Assembly (NCBI GenBank): GCA_036571765.1 | Contig: BROE01000013.1 | Coordinates: 7,077,008 to 7,141,007 of the forward strand | Direction of reading: 5' to 3' | DNA from: Plecoglossus altivelis | Lineage: Eukaryota > Chordata > Actinopteri > Osmeriformes > Plecoglossidae | DNA: 64,000 bases | Shown: in pieces, positions 35,947 to 47,420 of the stretch | Layout: the number at the start of each line of letters is the position of its first letter | How positions within the stretch are numbered: position 1 is the first letter of the stretch | Made by a program: the position numbers and the translations under genes | The notes under the pieces: model-generated | Told to the model about the DNA's origin: nothing | Seen by the model: the letters and a program-made list of their open reading frames with translations, nothing else | Database searches by the model: none

Positions 35947-36813
35947 TGAAGGCAAGTGAGCCACAAGAGCTAATGAGCGACTCGCCACAGGAGGGTCTCC
36001 TCTGAGCTTCCTTAACAGGTAAACAACCCACTGTGAAAAACACATTCTTATCACTTTGGAAGTAGTGTGGTGCGAACTGTCATCACAGTCAGACCGTGAC
36101 AATATCACGTGGTGTAATATGAGCTCGAGTTATGTGCTTTCTCAATTAGAAACGGGCAAGCCTTCACATAGCTATAGATAACATATTCCCGTTGTTCGTT
36201 TTAGTTCTTCTCTTTTTCTTAAGCTTTTCCATTGTACCCAGCATGCCCAGGAGAGGAGAGGGAGCACTGGGGCCCCAGTGTTCAAATAGTGTGGTGAATG
36301 TGTGAGCGTACAGTAACAGTTTAAGTGCTTTACCCCGGAGATGGGGCCTAACACAACACTGACGTACTGGATTAAAAAGTTCCCTTTCTCTACAGCAGTG
36401 GCATCCCTGAAAGTCTGGAAATGCCATTCAAGCAGTAGAAAGGTCAACAGTTACAATAACTTACTTTAGTGGAGAAAGAAAACTTGGCCGTGCTATCACA
36501 AATTGCTTCCAGATTCTCTCTCCAAGCAAATTATTACTAAAATTGAGTGCAGACACTGACACCATTTTCCCAGAATCATACATTTGACTTTGAAGTGAAG
36601 GGTGAACAAGACCCGTTTAAATCAGAAACATTACTGTCTTTCTCTTTTTGTAGTTCATTGACCCATCCACATATATACTGTCTTCAGTCATTGGGTGAAT
36701 CAGTCTTCCTGTGGGTATGAATCACCCACAAAAATGTCATGTTGATTGCAAAAAATTCTGAATTTAGTCACATGATCTCAACCATTTAGTCTGTTGGTGG
36801 TCAGCATGTTCAG

Positions 36814-36851
36814 TATGTATGTGTATGTGTGTGTGTGTGTGTGTATGTATA
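36814..36851 (+). repeat. (GT)n / TATG microsatellite
   Basis: About nine GT units flanked on both sides by TATG repeats. Confidence 0.92.
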
Positions 36852-38851
36852 TTGGTCAACGAACAAGCAATAGTAACTGTATGTATATTACACTTTAAAT
36901 TATAAACCTTGTTTAAATAATATCTGTATTTTACCAGTCAGTTCATGTAACGATACGCTGATGTTATCCTCATCCACTCTCTGTGCTTCCATGCAGCCTG
37001 CATTCCCCTGCCCCTCTCAGCCTGAGAAGACGCCTCTGCTGTTGCCTTATCAGGAACTGTGATTAGATCCCTTGTGATGTTTCACAGCATTGCTACTTGG
37101 GATATCAGCTCCTACAAACAGGGCGCTAAGGGCTTGTTACTGAGGCTCAACATCTCCATTGAGGACCTTGAGTGCTACTTGCTGTTTGACACTGTCACCC
37201 TCTCTGTAACTATTATTCTGTTTGGTTACGCTGGAAAGGGTACGATGAGGTGCTAAACAAGTATTCACTAACGCTGGTGACAATGTCGGTGTTTTAAAAG
37301 AAAGAAGATGAAATTATACTGTAGCTTAAGTAGGCTGCAGTTTATTGGATAGTATTTTCTGCTTTCCCCCTAGTGAGTCTTTTTCATCTTACTCTCCTGT
37401 TTTGAATGAATACTGTGCAGTCAATCCTGGAGGGGGAAAAAGAGCAATTGGTTGATTTAACCTCCATAACCGTGTGTGGTCATCATCATGCACTGTAACA
37501 GTGTAATATCCTGCCTGTGGCTCCCATTAGACACACGTACATAGACACCCTCCCGTTCACTGCTGAACTTGAATGTGCCACCGTTGGCTAAAATGAAAAA
37601 CAAATATTAATAATCACCGTCGTTGCTGCGGTATGCTACATAAGGGAGGCCAAGGGAGGTGTATGCTATACATTCCACGTTTAATGACACATATTTGCTT
37701 TCCTGTTTCAGTGACGGCCAGCTATTTATTCGTTTCACAACGGTAAATTATATAGTTCGTTTTCAATACAGAAGACATTCATTGTTCATTTTAGAACTGA
37801 ACCTTTTACATGATGGGTGTCTGGGAAGTTGTGAACTCCCGAAGCAACATTGTTTGAGTCAAATGAAAATCAGCAATTGATGCGGTTTCTTTGTCTGAAG
37901 ACAGCGGACTCAGTCAAAATGATATAGTGGTGTTGCTTAAAGCTACAATCTAGGTCTGAAAAGCTGGTTAGTATTGAAGTGTTTTCATAAGAGGCAAAGA
38001 AGAAGGGCCGATGGATTGCCCTCACTTCAGTTCATTCGCATTAGGGGACCAATTACTGTGTGCAGAGATGAAAGTGTCTCTGTAAATATGAAGAGGGCTG
38101 GCCTTGGTGGTATTAATAGAGTTAGCTCAGGAGCACGGCAGGATCACAGAGGCCACAGCCATATTAACCAATCTGTCTTGTGTCCTAAGCAGAACCTATG
38201 TTAACCTTATTAGTAGCCACTATCCACACATACCCATAACCTAATGCGGCTGTGCGTGAGTGTGTATGGCCGTGTCTGTCTGTCTCCCCTAACCCTTTTG
38301 ACAGGTCTCACAACATATGTCCTGTTAGTTGCTGTCAGAAACACTTATACACACTGTTCACACAGTTGACTGTGTTCTCCTTCACGGGTATTTCTCTTGC
38401 TGTTGTCAGGGTCTTGTCATGTGAATCTGCTAACACAGCACCACCGCTCATTAAGAAAGAAACAAAACCCTGTATGTTCCACTTGGCAAACATTCTCTTT
38501 CCATTCTGCGGTGTCGGGGAGGGGTGCTGGAGCCCTGAGAGAGGAGGGGGTTTAATTAGATTCTTCATATTAGTATGGGTGGCTTCACAATAGCTCACAA
38601 TGGCACCTTTGAATTATGGCACTTTTTTGTAACACAAGGTTTGTTGAGCTTTGCCATCCAGATTTGAAAGCATATTGGTGTTTATGCACAGAGAGATATA
38701 ATGATCCATCATACCATGTGGGTGATTGGGGGGGGGCAAGGAGGGGGCTCTCTGCTCTACATAAATAAGCAGCAATTGGGCCATCTGGTTGAATTCTTTC
38801 TACCTCCCTGGAGACTCCCATCTGCCTTTACATTATCAATTACAGTTCAGC
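36852..38851. other. Non-coding stretch
   Basis: No exon recognised. The frames of 65 codons (37059-37256) and 113 codons (38252-38593) lack domains. A G run of nine with a following GGAGGGGG is at 38729-38746. Confidence 0.55.
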
Positions 38852-39013
38852 CACCCCCCACCCTGATCTCTCTGTGTCTGTGTGACTGGCACCCTGTCTA
38901 CTCCAGAGACACCCTGAAAACCTCCAGGAAACAGCCCCCACCCCCCAACACTGAACCCCCGCCCCTCCCTCCCTCCCTCCCTCCCTCCCACTCCTCCTCT
39001 CCTCCCCACTTCC
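38852..39013 (-). repeat. C-rich pyrimidine tract with (CCCT)n
   Basis: Stretches of C and CCT culminate in six to seven CCCT units at 38963-38989, followed by CTCCTCC runs. The minus strand is a long purine tract able to form triplex or G-quadruplex structures. The 150-codon + frame at 38701-39153 runs through it as proline-rich low complexity and is rejected as a gene. Confidence 0.88.
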
Positions 39014-39166
39014 CCGCCTTTATAAGTTTTGGAACGTCTGAAAGCAGATGTCCTTGTATCCTGCTCTGCTCACCCAGGCCGTGTAGTGTCATAGAAATTG
39101 TTCATTTTGATACGTACACATCACAATGTATTCTGGGATCCTTCCAAAAATAGACCTTGAGGAGTA

Positions 39167-39189
39167 ATCCATCATGTTTCATGATGGAT
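39167..39189. repeat. Perfect 10-bp inverted repeat with a 3-base loop
   Basis: ATCCATCATG (39167-39176) and CATGATGGAT (39180-39189) flank TTT, giving a tight cruciform or RNA hairpin. Confidence 0.9.
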
Positions 39190-42100
39190 CTTGTCATCCT
39201 ACTCAGCATGATTTCTAACACCACATACAACTTCAGAAAGCATCTTTCAGTGTTGGAGAGAAGTTCTGAGGAAGCACCTGCTTGGGACAAAGAGGGAACC
39301 CTTTGTTCTGCGCCGTCTATGAAAGTGAGACAAGTTCTCACAGTGACAGGTATGTGTGGGAAGAAGGCCCCTGTGTCAAGAGAACTGGGGGCCTCATTAA
39401 CATGGAGACAGGTGCTCTTCTGATGAGTTCATAAGCAGTTCACCGGCAGCCTGGAAGTAGCGCACTTTACAAGACTGTTCAAAGATCTTTGACATCTGAG
39501 GAGAGCCAGCCAAGCCAATAATCCCACTTTCAGAATGCAAGCCTTTCCTCCAAGATCAATCCCAGATCGAAACATCAAATAGAACTGCTGGTTTTCCCTT
39601 TTTTATACCCCCTTCCTCTCTACTCCTCCTAAAAAATCACTTACTAGATGGTATTAGACAAGCTAGCAAAAGCGCCATTACCGTTGGGAACTGTGGGGTA
39701 GATAGATTCCTGTCAAATTGTAGAATATTTTCCCCCTAATTTAAGCCTCCAGTTAAGAGCACAGCATTATTGATAAGACAGGGCTCCTGGTCCACTGTTG
39801 TGCCCAAGGGCCCAGAGGGAAGCAATCCACAGAAGTGGGCTTTCATGTTCATCTGTGTACCAGAACAAAGCGAGGATTAAGACTTGGCCTTTCATCCACC
39901 GCGCAGGAGCATTTTAAAGCACCTCTCTGGAGAGCATGCAAGGGCCTCTCTGGTGGAGATGTCTCAGGAGTGCCACAGCACTGTCACCCCAGGAGTCTGC
40001 TCTGCCTGACAAACAGCACAGTGGCCCTCACCTGGCTAACATCTGGGCCTAGCTACCCAGTGCTCCGCAACAGCAGAGTGTGAGAACATTCCAACCGCAA
40101 GCCCTGTCAGATTCAACTGCAGTCACAGTGTTGGGATTCCATCCGCAATTGTTTTTTCCCCCCCTAATTCAATTGTGTTAATACAGACTGTTACCTGTTT
40201 TTGTAATTTTGCGAGACTTGTGACCACATGAGTGAATGGACTTTTTCTTTTTGTCTCAATAATTTACTGCTCTTTTTGGAATGACTTGTAAAACTCAGGC
40301 TCCTTCTTTACAAAAAAATCTGCCAACAAGCTAGTTAATCAGTTTGTATCGATGCTGCCATTTCCAGAGGCAAGAGTGAACCTGAGTCAAATCGTAGATA
40401 TGCTGGAAATCATGTTTCATCCGTCTTTAAGGTTTATAAGTAGATTACCTTTTGTAATTCGTTTGTTACACCAGTCAATAAGCGCCCGATGCAAATGTGG
40501 TTCATTTGTATTTGAATTGATGTCCTGTCCCCATTAACTTATGCCTCTAATGCATTCTGGTACATTAGTAAATAGACCTGCCGGATTAATCATTAGTTCA
40601 TTGGGATCATTTGCTTTCCTGGTGCTTAATCGAATCTCTGACATTGGTAATAAGGGCAAACTTCACCTGCCTCCCTGGACACTCAAAAACAAGCAAGAGT
40701 AATTCAGACATTGGTGCAGGTTTTCTCATGGCTTAGTCCAAGCACACTGTACATAGTTAAGATAGGTAGTCCTTCAAACTATTGACAATCCAAAAATCTG
40801 TGTTTTGGATGTTTTTTGGATGTCATGTTTGGATGTTACTTTGTATGTTGTTTTTTTGTTGCATATATAGAAATGTTTTCCATGCTATTTAGAGTGTTAC
40901 CTCCTTGCACATCTTTCTTAGCAGGCTTTGTCTTCTCTTTCTCAAGTTTGCTTGAGTGTGATAATTAATGGCTTTTATGTCTTAAGAATAAAACCCCTAA
41001 ATAGGCTCCTTGCATTATTTATTCAGGCCTAATTAATTGGAGTGGACCTGGATTGAATTCAAGAAGGCAAGAGGCTAAGGTTGCTATGTCTCCAAAGAAG
41101 AAGCCCCTAACCCTTGTAAAAGTCTGTGTGACCGTCCTCCCTCTTTCACGCACACACCAAACTGAATACAGGATGGTAGAGGAGCAGTAGGGAAGAGTTC
41201 ACGGCTTGTTTATATTCACAGTAATTCCAGCTCATTCTCCTCCCAATTCTTTTCGGCTATGGCGAACGGGAGGTGCTGTGTTGCATAATGTGGACATTCA
41301 GAGGCGCCACAGTGTAGCGTGGCGCTGAGGTAAATATATAGCCGTAATGACTGACTGACAGCCTATCATTGTCCTTTGTTTTACTACGGTGGGTCCGCAA
41401 TAGGGACATGTCACCATTCTTGATTCAGTGCTAACTGTGATGATGCACAAGGTCATTGTCCTTCTGGATGTGTGTGTTCTGAGTCAAGTGAGTGTAGCCT
41501 TTAACAAACCTTTTCGCTTTGGAATGGTACAACGTCATTACTGTAGGTACTTCTGAATAAATATCAGATCAAAACCATAGTTAGCTGATGTCTTTCAGCT
41601 CTTGGATGTCGGCTAAAGGCTGGCAGAGTCATTCATTTTTCTCATGTGAGATATGGCCATTTTATGCATTTAGTTCATCCGTTGATGTTTTGGACTTGGA
41701 GAGGATGTGCCCTGAATAAGCAGGACTAAGTGACATTGTGTTTAAGGGACATGACTGGGAATATAAATACCACCCATGCAACTGGCTTACTGAGGCCGAT
41801 GCACCCCGAGGACCATGTCAGGTTCCCCATCATCCATGTCAGTACATGTCAGTACCCCCTGTCCTTTAGCCAAGAGTACATCTTAGTCATTTTAATATTA
41901 CTGATAGTCATCAGCCAGACTCTCATACACAGACGACCACTGTCGCTATCTCCTTCACAAACTCTTTCAGACACACAGAACTACTACTAATTCCCCCCCT
42001 TCTGGAACACCATGTCCGCTCTATGTATAGTATTTCTTCACAGTTCTTTTTATGATGCCATACTCATCCAGCATTCATGCATATCACCGGGAAGGAGGAA

Positions 42101-42879
42101 GCAGACACTACCTTTGATGTAACATCTGATATGTAGTCACTCCTCCAGAGCAGGTCATCTGTAGGTATTAGCCTACACGGGGCTAACTCTAGTTTCAGTG
42201 CAGGCTCTCTGCGCTTGGCCCTCCGTTCCGCTGGGCAGAAACCTCACTCATCAGCCTGCAAGATGGTGTGGTTTTACCAGCGGTTGCCATTATGCCCTGT
42301 GTGTGGTATCACTTTAAACAGCACATTCAAACAAAGGCCTTCATTGTAGTTGTGACCTTAACCCATAACCCACCTAATCAGTGCTGTGCATGTCTTTTGT
42401 TTTCTAACCATCCCCAGATCCATTCATCTTCCTAATGGATATATTTTTTGGATAACATAGTTCAGAACCGGGCTCTGGGCTGGGAGGATAGGAGTAGGGA
42501 GACAGGACATACAGGCCCCTTTAAAAGGCAAGATTAATAACCCAGCGCCAGTGATGTCATAGTTAAGTGTTTTCCTTCGTATTTACACATCCGCCTGGCC
42601 TGTCATGCCTCCACTCGTCTCTGAGAAATGGCAACGGTGCATCCTGACACTAATGCATCACTGAAAATATTTGAAATGAATAAAGCCCATGGTCTCCTCC
42701 CACAGTGGTGAAAAAGCATTGCAAACACTGTTTGACATTGATACAAAGACGCCTCTTTCACAAAGCAAATACTGTTATTTTTTTCCCCTTATTCTCTTTT
42801 GATGGAAGACTGCAGGCAACGGTGGAGGAGGAGGAGGTATGTGTATGTGTGTGGGGTGGAAGTCTCCTTCACTCAATGC
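39190..42879. other. Non-coding stretch
   Basis: No gene is seen. Four imperfect copies of a TTTGGATGT-like word lie at about 40800-40850. A short inverted repeat GCGCCAC / GTGGCGC is at 41304-41325. The 88-codon (39157-39423) and 82-codon (39835-40083) frames have no resemblance to known proteins. Confidence 0.55.
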
Positions 42880-43095
42880 AAAGTAATGAGACATATTAAT
42901 GACATTAGACCTTAATTCAATGCATGCATAATTCATAATAATTGATTATCCTGCTCTGAAGGAGTACCTTTTTACGAGAAAAATGATCCCATTAGTCCAG
43001 GTTTAATCCAAATCTAAGCTGTCAAAACAGCCAGCTCTGACTCCAGCCTGCTGTGTTAATTGTCATAAGCATTTCAGATTGATTAGTCTTACATT
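42880..43095. promoter_or_regulatory. Candidate conserved non-coding element
   Basis: Repeat-free, with dense homeodomain-type words (ATTAATGACATTA, AATTCATAATAATTGATTA, GTTAATTGTCA) and overlapping ATGCATGCATAATT. The texture is like vertebrate developmental enhancers. Confidence 0.4.
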
Positions 43096-44579
43096 TGGAA
43101 GTGAGCTTTCATTCATAATTTCCTCTCTGCTAAAGTAGATGTGTCAGTAGATTTTTTTCCTTTAGTCTTCCGAGGCACAAGAATACCTTCCTGGAATTAA
43201 TTCTTTATCTTCACATAGCTGAAGGGGGATTTTAACTGAATCAATTTTCTAGATAAATATTTCCAGAGTATGAAATTCATCATGGATATCAGTTTAATCC
43301 TTCCACGTTTTCTCATTCTGTCCATTTACAAATTCACTATCCAAGAGCAGTGTAATGGTGCACAGCAGCCCTTCTCATTGGAGGGAAATAGTTGTATGGT
43401 CAATAGCCCCGATAGGAAAAAAGAAACTGTCTCATAGTATAGGCTGCTTGCTAGAATAAATACCAGCACAAAGCAATGGACTGTGTCAACAAAATACTAT
43501 CGCAAAATACATCATAACGTTGAAAGTAGCTTGTGTCCTCTGTTATTAGGAGGGACATCCCACACCATTCTTGTCCTATTGTCTTTCATTTTGAGCCTTA
43601 ACTGCACTTATGAGCAAGTCGCTTCCAACAGATTGTGGACGGAATTGTTTGAAATCCATTCATGTTCCTTTCGAGGGTTGACCTAGTAGGTACTTAAAAG
43701 TATATATTTTAAATCAATCGATGTAAAGGAAGTAAAAATGAGTGTGTAACATGATAATTCATGTTTTTGAAATCAGCTGTCTTAATTCCTCTGGCATTTA
43801 ATTGTTTCCTCCGATTTTACGACTTTAAGTGACCCCAAAAATGGATTTAATTTAGGAGCAATCAGAAGTGGTTGACTGTGTGGAGGCGTTCCATGTTTTC
43901 TCAGCTCATCAGACTGTATTGTTGTGAAATGACAGGTTAATCCTGACCCCCGACCTCTGTTTTATGTGCCGACAGAATGGTTGTTAGAAATGAGATGGTT
44001 TGTGCTTTAAAACGCCATCTGCTTTTGGTGGATCTGTGAAAAGGTTGGTTATTGTATGTATTGCATTGTGGAATAGTGCATCATGAACTCTGTTTCTCTC
44101 TATAGTGCATGATTATAATGGCATGTTGTTCACAAAGGCCCATTCCATTTGAGCTATGTCTGACATTGAGCTGTAACCTTCATTATCGTGTGTACAATTC
44201 AAATAACTATCAAGTCTCTCCCTATGAAGGTCATCAAACTACAAGTGTGAACCATTTTCAACTCTTTATCTTTGCCTTGTTTCAAATCCCCTATTGTTTC
44301 CACCAAAGGAATCACTCAGAGCAGGTATTGCTTCAGCCCCTAAATATTTTAGTCATATAATCCATATTAAAAGCTACTGTGTGTTTGCATGTGTGACTGA
44401 GTGGGTTCTTAAGGGCTCAGCAACCCACCACTGCATAGCATCCCCACCAAGCAAGGGATTTTGATAAATAAGAATTCAATTTAGTTCCAGCTTTGACACG
44501 TTGATTGATCAAAAACCTCATGGCTAAGGCCTCCCTTCTTTCCCATCTTATTTATCCTTTGTCAAACTGTTTCAAAATC
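43096..44579. other. Non-coding stretch
   Basis: No gene is seen. The block 43860-43990 is complex and repeat-free and could be another conserved element. Open frames (67 and 83 codons) have no domains. Confidence 0.5.
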
Positions 44580-44765
44580 AATACAAGCCTTGTACACAAC
44601 CATTTCTGCTGCAGGCGCTGAGGAAAAAGAAAAAGAAAACACCTGCTCTCTGGGTGATTGTTACTAATTTTTCCTGTCAAAGACGTTTGAACACAGAATA
44701 ATTATTTTGCTGTCTGGTTGCGGGGCACAGAGGATTATTGTACAATCCATTTAGATAACTTCTGG
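44580..44765. promoter_or_regulatory. Candidate conserved non-coding element
   Basis: Contains GGGTGATTGTTACTAAT, CAGAATAATTATTTTGC and GAGGATTATTGTACAATCC in complex, repeat-free sequence. The A-rich AAAAAGAAAAAG at 44624-44637 is the only simple patch. Confidence 0.35.
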
Positions 44766-45719
44766 TAGGGGTTGGAAAATGAAAGCGCCCCAAACCAGAC
44801 AAGTGAAGCTGGTGAGGTGATTCATCAGAGACTGGAACATAGAACTCAGCTTAAAGATGCTACATGGGCCCAACCAAACAAGATCTGTAATGGTACAGTC
44901 AAGGGGACCATTTATAACAGTACAAGCTTTCCCCTTCTAACAGTGCAGGTAGAACAATACTTTTATTTACACCCCTGTCAGACTCTAGCCCTGTGTTGGA
45001 AATGTCTGATGATATTTATCTTGAATCCCAAAATGCTTTTTTAGTTTGTGTTTTCTTTAGTTTAGTAAAGAATCAAAGTGTCATGACGCAACAAGATTTA
45101 GTTTCTCCTGTAATGATTTGCAGGATACACTTCTAAAACTCCAAGGAATTCGTAATTACCCCAATCAGTCCAGTCTACATAAGTCATAATGATGACATCA
45201 CACCGATGACCATGAATCTCCTGAAACTGTCTGTGCCGACTCAATTTGTAAAGCAATTAGTCTGTGGACAACACTTCCTCTGCATGTCTGTGGGACTCTG
45301 CATCCACTCCCCCATGTCAGCACGTGGTCTATGAGGTTCACCCCCCAAACCCCGCAAAGGACCTCGAGGGTTGGACCCTCTGGAGGGAGCACATTCATGT
45401 GGTGAAAGATCCTGCCAGGGTCACACGATTGATACAATTCTCCGACAGAAACCATTGGCTTTGGAGGATGTCTCTCAAATGGTGGCGTAAGGATGTGCCA
45501 CAGAACATTTTGGAAAAAACAGTTGTTTGCGTGCGTCATTAATCTACGTTGATGGCTTCTGTCATATACAAAAGCACAGATATAGCGCTTGAGTCCCACA
45601 GGTCCCGTTTTATGTCCTCCAACATTTGTTTAACCAACTGTCAAATCCACACTGCCTCCCTGCAAAAACAAAAAAGAGAAACACGCTTTTGAATAAGTGT
45701 CCCCTTGCCAGGCACAATA
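44766..45719. other. Non-coding stretch
   Basis: No gene is accepted. Overlapping frames at 45264-45542 (+, 92 codons) and 45198-45599 (minus, 133 codons) lie in well-mixed sequence that might be conserved, but neither shows a domain, a good start or splice sites. Confidence 0.5.
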
Positions 45720-46075
45720 AATTCCTTCTACAACGTTTATAAAAAAAGAAATTGGCTTTTTATGAGCCATTTGTGAGGCACTGGAAACCAGGAGAATGAC
45801 TCGGCGCAAATTGTAATGAGTTTATTGAAATCAAAGTTTAAACCACTCCAAGATATTACTGTTAACCTGTCTAGGACCGGCTCCGAAGTTGTAATCCAAT
45901 CACAGGCCCTGAGTTGGCCTGTCATCTCCCTGGTCTCTGACAGAGACCTGAAGAGTGTTTATCAGACAGGACGGCTGCGGCCCCCAGTTTACCCTCAGTT
46001 GAAACACGAGACACATCATAACACTGTCTATTTAATGATTTGTTAGACTTCGGCGCTTAATGGATTTTTAAATAC
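45720..46075. promoter_or_regulatory. Candidate conserved non-coding element
   Basis: Repeat-free, evenly mixed sequence with TTTTATGAGCC, TGTAATGAGTTTATTG, CCAATCACAGG (a CCAAT-type word) and TCTATTTAATGATTTG. A 76-codon + frame and a 62-codon minus frame cross it without family resemblance. Confidence 0.35.
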
Positions 46076-46639
46076 ATTTTTGGTTCCCATCAATTTTCTA
46101 TAGTAATGGAAACTCGAATAGAAAGCTGTGTTATCATATGGCCTTTTCAAAAGCATTTTTGGAAAGAAGAATGGTTTTTGTATGTTTTATTCAGCTTTAA
46201 TAGCGCCTATAGAGCCTTGTATATGGCAAGCACCAGCGTTGGCCTCCAGTCTTGAGGTGTGTCCCCAGGCCCGACAGCTCAGATGGCTGTCGGCTGCAGT
46301 CGTCTCACTGACCGAGGAAGGAGCTTGTCGTTGTTTAGACAGCTGGTGGACATTACATTTGAAGCTGCAATGACCATCCTCCTGAACCATTAGCAAGGAA
46401 GCCCCAGGAAGCACCTCCCTGAACTCTTCACAATTAACCCTCGATGGAAGGCAGTTGGAGCCAATCGAGAGGGATACTGGCTGGTCCCCTTCTCACTCAG
46501 CTGGCGTAATTGTTATTGTTCTGAAAATCCAGTCAGATGTGAAAGTCAAGGCATCATTTGTTTGAGTTAAGCTGCCCTGTTTGGGGGGAGTGAGTGGTTG
46601 TACAGCTGCTCTGGCATGTGGGCATAGGGAGGCAAGGGG

Positions 46640-46703
46640 TAAGGGACAGGGCTGGAAGTGTAAGGGGAGGGGCTGGGAGTGTTAGGGGGTGGGGCTGGGA
46701 GGG
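46640..46703 (+). repeat. G-rich 21-bp minisatellite, 3 copies
   Basis: Units at 46640-46660, 46661-46681 and 46682-46703, each of the form TAAGGGnnnGGGCTGGnAGTG. Each unit has two to three G triplets, so the array also fits a G-quadruplex-forming sequence. Confidence 0.85.
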
Positions 46704-46899
46704 GCATTGGGAAGTTGCAGTCATTGCTCCAGATTTTGGCTTCATTCTACCCTGATATGCCAACTTTTACTTTTGATTTGCCAACACAAATGAAGAGATC
46801 TTATGAAAACGGCGATAATACACAATCACGTCTATTCCAAAATCAAGACTATCCCTTTGCAAGTATGATGCGAAATTGAAACTATATTTGAAGCAGGCA

Positions 46900-47420
46900 A
46901 AAACGATTTCTCTAATTAGCAGCGTTGATTATTTATAGGGCCTCAATTGGTTTCTCTGGATGCTTTGTCTATGTCGTTGTTGCTTCTTTCCCTGGATAGC
47001 AGCACTTTATCAATCTGGCTGATGCGCCGATGATGCACGCCTCTTAGTGGTTGACATCTCCATCCATCATGGGAATTTTGGATCTCTCAATCTCCATACC
47101 CCAGGCACTTCATCATACCTCCGAGCGCTGACAGTGAGTCACTGTAACATGCCGGAGCGCCGTAATGAAGTCCTCCATTAATGAAAAAATAACATATCAC
47201 ATAATACAAATGAGTGGTAGAAAAGTGAGGGTACCTCAGAAATGCCCAGATAATTAGACTGTCTGGCAGCTGATTGATGGATTCTCTATAATTACCTTTG
47301 TGTTATTATTTCAGGGCCAGACAAAAAAGCAAACCTGGTTCCTCTGCTTTGAGCACAGCAAATTCATTAATCTCATTAATGTGTAGAATTTATATCGTTT
47401 TATCAGACATTCCAGAGCTG
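46900..47420. promoter_or_regulatory. Candidate conserved non-coding element cluster
   Basis: Two adjoining repeat-free blocks. The first has TCTAATTAGCAGCG, GTTGATTATTTATAGG, AGCACTTTATCAATCTGGC, GAGTCACTG and CCTCCATTAATG. The second (from 47270) has TCTATAATTACC, ATTCATTAATCTCATTAATG and TTTATCAGACATTCC. The density of TAAT-type homeodomain words and the absence of simple repeats make this one of the best enhancer-like stretches here. Not tested by alignment. Confidence 0.4.

Larger units (their letters stand above)
32884..36813. other. Non-coding stretch with two CTCF-like sites
   Basis: No gene is seen. CTCF-like motifs at 33884 and 35928 are listed separately. A purine patch (GAGGAGAGGAGGAGG-type) lies at 35154-35190. 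Frames of 101 codons at 34839-35144 and 97 codons at 35750-36043 show no domain. Confidence 0.6.

Noticed and set aside
38701..39153. 150-codon + strand frame with a proline-rich middle
   Set aside because: The proline run is the (CCCT)n tract; no domain or splice context.
45198..45599. 133-codon minus-strand frame
   Set aside because: Complex sequence, but no recognisable domain, start context or splice sites; more likely part of a conserved non-coding stretch.
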